Shown: one piece after another, positions 61,627 to 64,000 of the stretch | Position numbering within the stretch: the first letter of the stretch is position 1 | Layout: every line of letters begins with the position of its first letter | Origin: Notospermus geniculatus | Taxonomy: Eukaryota > Nemertea > Pilidiophora > Heteronemertea > Lineidae | Assembly: GCA_002633025.1 (NCBI GenBank) | Contig: NMRB01001259.1 | Coordinates: 62,001-126,000, forward strand | Direction of reading: 5' to 3' | DNA length: 64,000 nucleotides | Notes under the pieces: model-generated | Told to the model about the DNA's origin: nothing | Databases searched by the model: none | The model's input: only the letters and a program-made list of their open reading frames with translations | Made by a program: the position numbers and the translations under genes

Positions 61627-64000
61627 ATGGCGGAATTCAACTACAACATTCTTCAAGATCTCCAAGAAAACCTGAGAAAAGCCAGATTCCCCGCAGAAAA
61701 TCTGTCCACTATTGCCCAAAAAGGGGACAAAAGAGTGAGTAGATTTGGAAGGAGTCGAATTTAATGTGTTGCTATCCCGGCTTAATCAGTTTGCATGGTT
61801 TTTGCCTCGGTCGGCGTCTATCATAGACATTAACAACAACTGATTAACCTCGCCCTAGGGGGCCCAGTGCATTTGTACAGGTGGCTCCTGTGCTTACCGT
61901 CTGTACAATGCACTAGGTCCAAGGTTTGTTTACCCCTTCTGGCCTCAATCTGAACGTCAGAGAACGATTCGTGCCAACATCGTAGGTTACGATGGCCGCC
62001 CGAATGTAGCCGAGTACCTCCGAAGATGACGTCGATTGTTCTGGCCTCTCACTCTCAGTCCGAGTCAGCAGCATGGTCAGTGACCAGAAAAAATCCGACG
62101 TCCACTCCATCCAGGTCCATCATCATCATATCTCATCATCATGATGATGTCATTTGCCATGTCAATCAATGACAATGACTATGTCAGATGTCCATGACAA
62201 TGAATGCAGGAACGTGATATGATGTAATGATAGGCCCAGTACACCCAAAGAAAGTTTATGGTATGTGTTGTTGTATCGTGAATGATATATTGCATTTTCC
62301 ACCCGTAGCCTTTGATTGAAAGACTTGACCCGAAGGTAATTTGCTGCATGTTGTTCTATTAATGTACAGCTCTCTATAGTCCCTGCTGTTGTCTACTCTA
62401 AGCCTGCAGAAATGCAGGTTTAGGAAAGTGTTTGTGTGTTTTTTCTTCGTCAACTCTTGCATACTCCAGTGTTGATATACAGCCACAAATCACCAAAAAT
62501 AGTCGCTCGCTTATCTATTTTTGAAATCACCTTCTTTCATTTCTGTGATCCTACACATGCACGATCATTGGTGATTGATGGGTCGTCAGCTTTTCAGTGT
62601 GCTGCTGAGAATCATATTATGCCTATGGCACATCACTTTTGACACCTGTCAGTAAATCAAACTACATGTAGATGTAGTTCCCTTCATTCACCATGTTCAC
62701 CCAAGATTGCTTTTTTGGATAAAGTTCACTTTAGTGGAATATGTAGATAGCCTTTTTACGGGAAGTGTCAGGTTGAGTACTCTGGACATCTTGTTGCTTT
62801 CTCAAGTTCTAACAAGGCGTATTACTGGTAAATGATGTGGTGCTTGACAATTGCCTTTATTCCCCCGATTTTGTCCCTTTCAGCTGGTAGAACAGTTTCT
62901 AACAGAAAATGTGCCAATTGAAGGAACTGGTCCTGGTGCCTTACAAAGCCAGCTCTATGTTGGTGAGTTCCTCTTGTCTTTGCTTAGTTTAACATAACGT
63001 CAATCACTCTTACTGTTCTGATTTGATACCTTTTGAGATTGTGTCATTAGTAGGCCTAGAGTCAGTATCTTTACACTCTTTCTGATCATTTACCCTCAAT
63101 TTCAGCCAGTTTCTGGGGTTTCAAAGGTCTAGTCAAACAGCTTCTGTTGAAGGGTATTGGTAAGTTCCATTCTCTTTCACTTACAGTCAGAACCAAGTCT
63201 TTCAAGGACTGCTCCTTTAGGCCTAACGGAGCATTCATATGCAGATTACAAGAGTTCACCACTCACTACTCCCAGCTGCTGCTGATCTTTTTCCCTTTCA
63301 CAATTCTGCATATCATCTTGTCTTCCTACTTATCAGTACAAGTGTTTCATTCCAGATGTGAATGCACAGAACAAAGGTACATTATGGACACCATTACATG
63401 CAGCAACATTTCAAGAACATGGCCCAGTAAGTTCAACATCTCTGCCTGGAGGTTACCCTTACTCCCCTCCTGGGAGTTTCCAACTGACTCTGCATGGGTG
63501 TAAGATCTTTCGTGGATTTGATCATTTGATTTCCATTCGTTAGGTTGTGATGTTACTCCTTGAGAATGGCGCTCGACCAGACAGAAAAGATTCCGAGGGA
63601 CGGACACCAAAAGATTTTGCATCTGCCTCTGAGAAGATCTGGATTCACTTTGCTTCTCGGCATCAGCAGCGAACATCTAAAGCTGAGTTGATGAGGATGG
63701 GAATCTTTAAAATGGTGGACAAACAACCGTCACCGTGTGTGTCGCCACGGCAACCTGGAGAAGGAATCAGAATGGTGAGATGTTGTGTCTATGTTCTTTG
63801 TGTATCGCTAGGCCTCTTTCTTCCTCATACTGTTGGCTGGTATCATCAGTGTTATATGTCTAATTTCAGGCTGACGACAGCGGTCCAATTGAAAACTCTT
63901 ATCGTCATGACCCCTGTTTGAATGCTGCATTAAATGGTGACGTACTTGCACAGGATGAAGCGTCTATTCAGAGTGGTGGAAATCCACAGTTTTCCATGTG
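61538..64000. repeat. Second copy of the ankyrin-gene duplication (continues past the window)
   Basis: Matches 56109-58618 except for indels, including an extra stretch at about 61945-62040 absent in copy 1. Confidence 0.88.
61627..64000 (+). CDS. Ankyrin-repeat protein, copy 2 (3' partial at window end)
   Basis: Exons 61627-61734, 62884-62962, 63106-63159, 63356-63426, 63544-63774 and 63870 to the window end. Copy 1 shows the stop should come within three codons, for about 226 residues. The protein opens MAEFNYNILQDLQENLRKAR. Exons 2-3 give one degenerate repeat (ASFWGFKGLVKQLLLKGI), and exons 4-5 a good one: TPLHAATFQEHGP then VVMLLLENGARPD then GRTPKDFA. The tail is basic with a Ser/Pro stretch (KQPSPCVSPRQPGEGIRM). 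No signal or membrane segment, so probably a cytosolic or nuclear interaction protein. Not assigned to a named ANKRD family. Confidence 0.83.

Overview
The window is eukaryotic and animal. Coding sequence is split into many short exons with GT..AG introns, and introns and spacers are full of foldback elements, tRNA-like SINEs and minisatellites. The gene set (a PACT-domain centrosomal scaffold, PhyH dioxygenases, a Ly6/uPAR-type protein, an ankyrin-repeat protein, a CISD3-type iron-sulfur protein) and the very high polymorphism between repeated blocks suggest a marine invertebrate. A lancelet-like or other invertebrate deuterostome is plausible, but the species cannot be fixed from the sequence alone. 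Gaps lie at 2721-2769, 15572-16281 and 28027-28422, with single N joins at 2127, 21136 and 25031.

Layout. 1-2500: no gene recognised; a stub of the first seen exon sits before the N at 2127. 2501-31316 (+): about 35 exons of one very large coiled-coil protein of the AKAP9/pericentrin family, ending in the PACT centrosome-targeting region (27665-28026, then a gap). About 2,440 residues are visible and the N-terminus lies outside. A long 3' UTR reaches a poly(A) signal at 33803. 30710-42915 is one block present twice in tandem, carrying the last exon, the 3' UTR, a 5S-rRNA-like element and a convergent, unrecognised 244-245 residue gene on the minus strand (36427-37164; 42126-42860). 44458-46084 (-): PhyH-family dioxygenase A, with a frameshift in exon 1. 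46674-52500: another block present twice, each copy holding PhyH gene B (-) head-to-head with a small secreted or GPI-anchored Ly6-type gene (+). The Ly6 gene is complete only in the second copy. 56197-58618 and 61627-64000 (+): two copies of an ankyrin-repeat gene, the first broken in exon 5 and the second running off the window. Between them, 60599-60772 (-) is the last exon of a CISD3-type gene whose upstream exons are not visible.

The genes do not form a functional pathway. The paired blocks look like the two haplotypes of a very polymorphic diploid placed one after the other in the assembly: copies differ mainly by silent changes and clean indels, and several breakpoints cut through exons or sit at an N. 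This gives filled and empty target sites side by side, so very short mobile elements can be defined. The clearest is a palindrome of about 32-47 bp with CTTGG/CCAAG ends and 7-bp target-site duplications. I do not recognise it, and it is the best candidate here for something undescribed. Other families with clear target duplications are a TAGACTGG-ended foldback (9 bp), a 373-bp CAACCTCG-ended element (9 bp), GGGGAG-ended elements (AT), and a hairpin unit with a hammerhead-like core flanked by 15-bp direct repeats.
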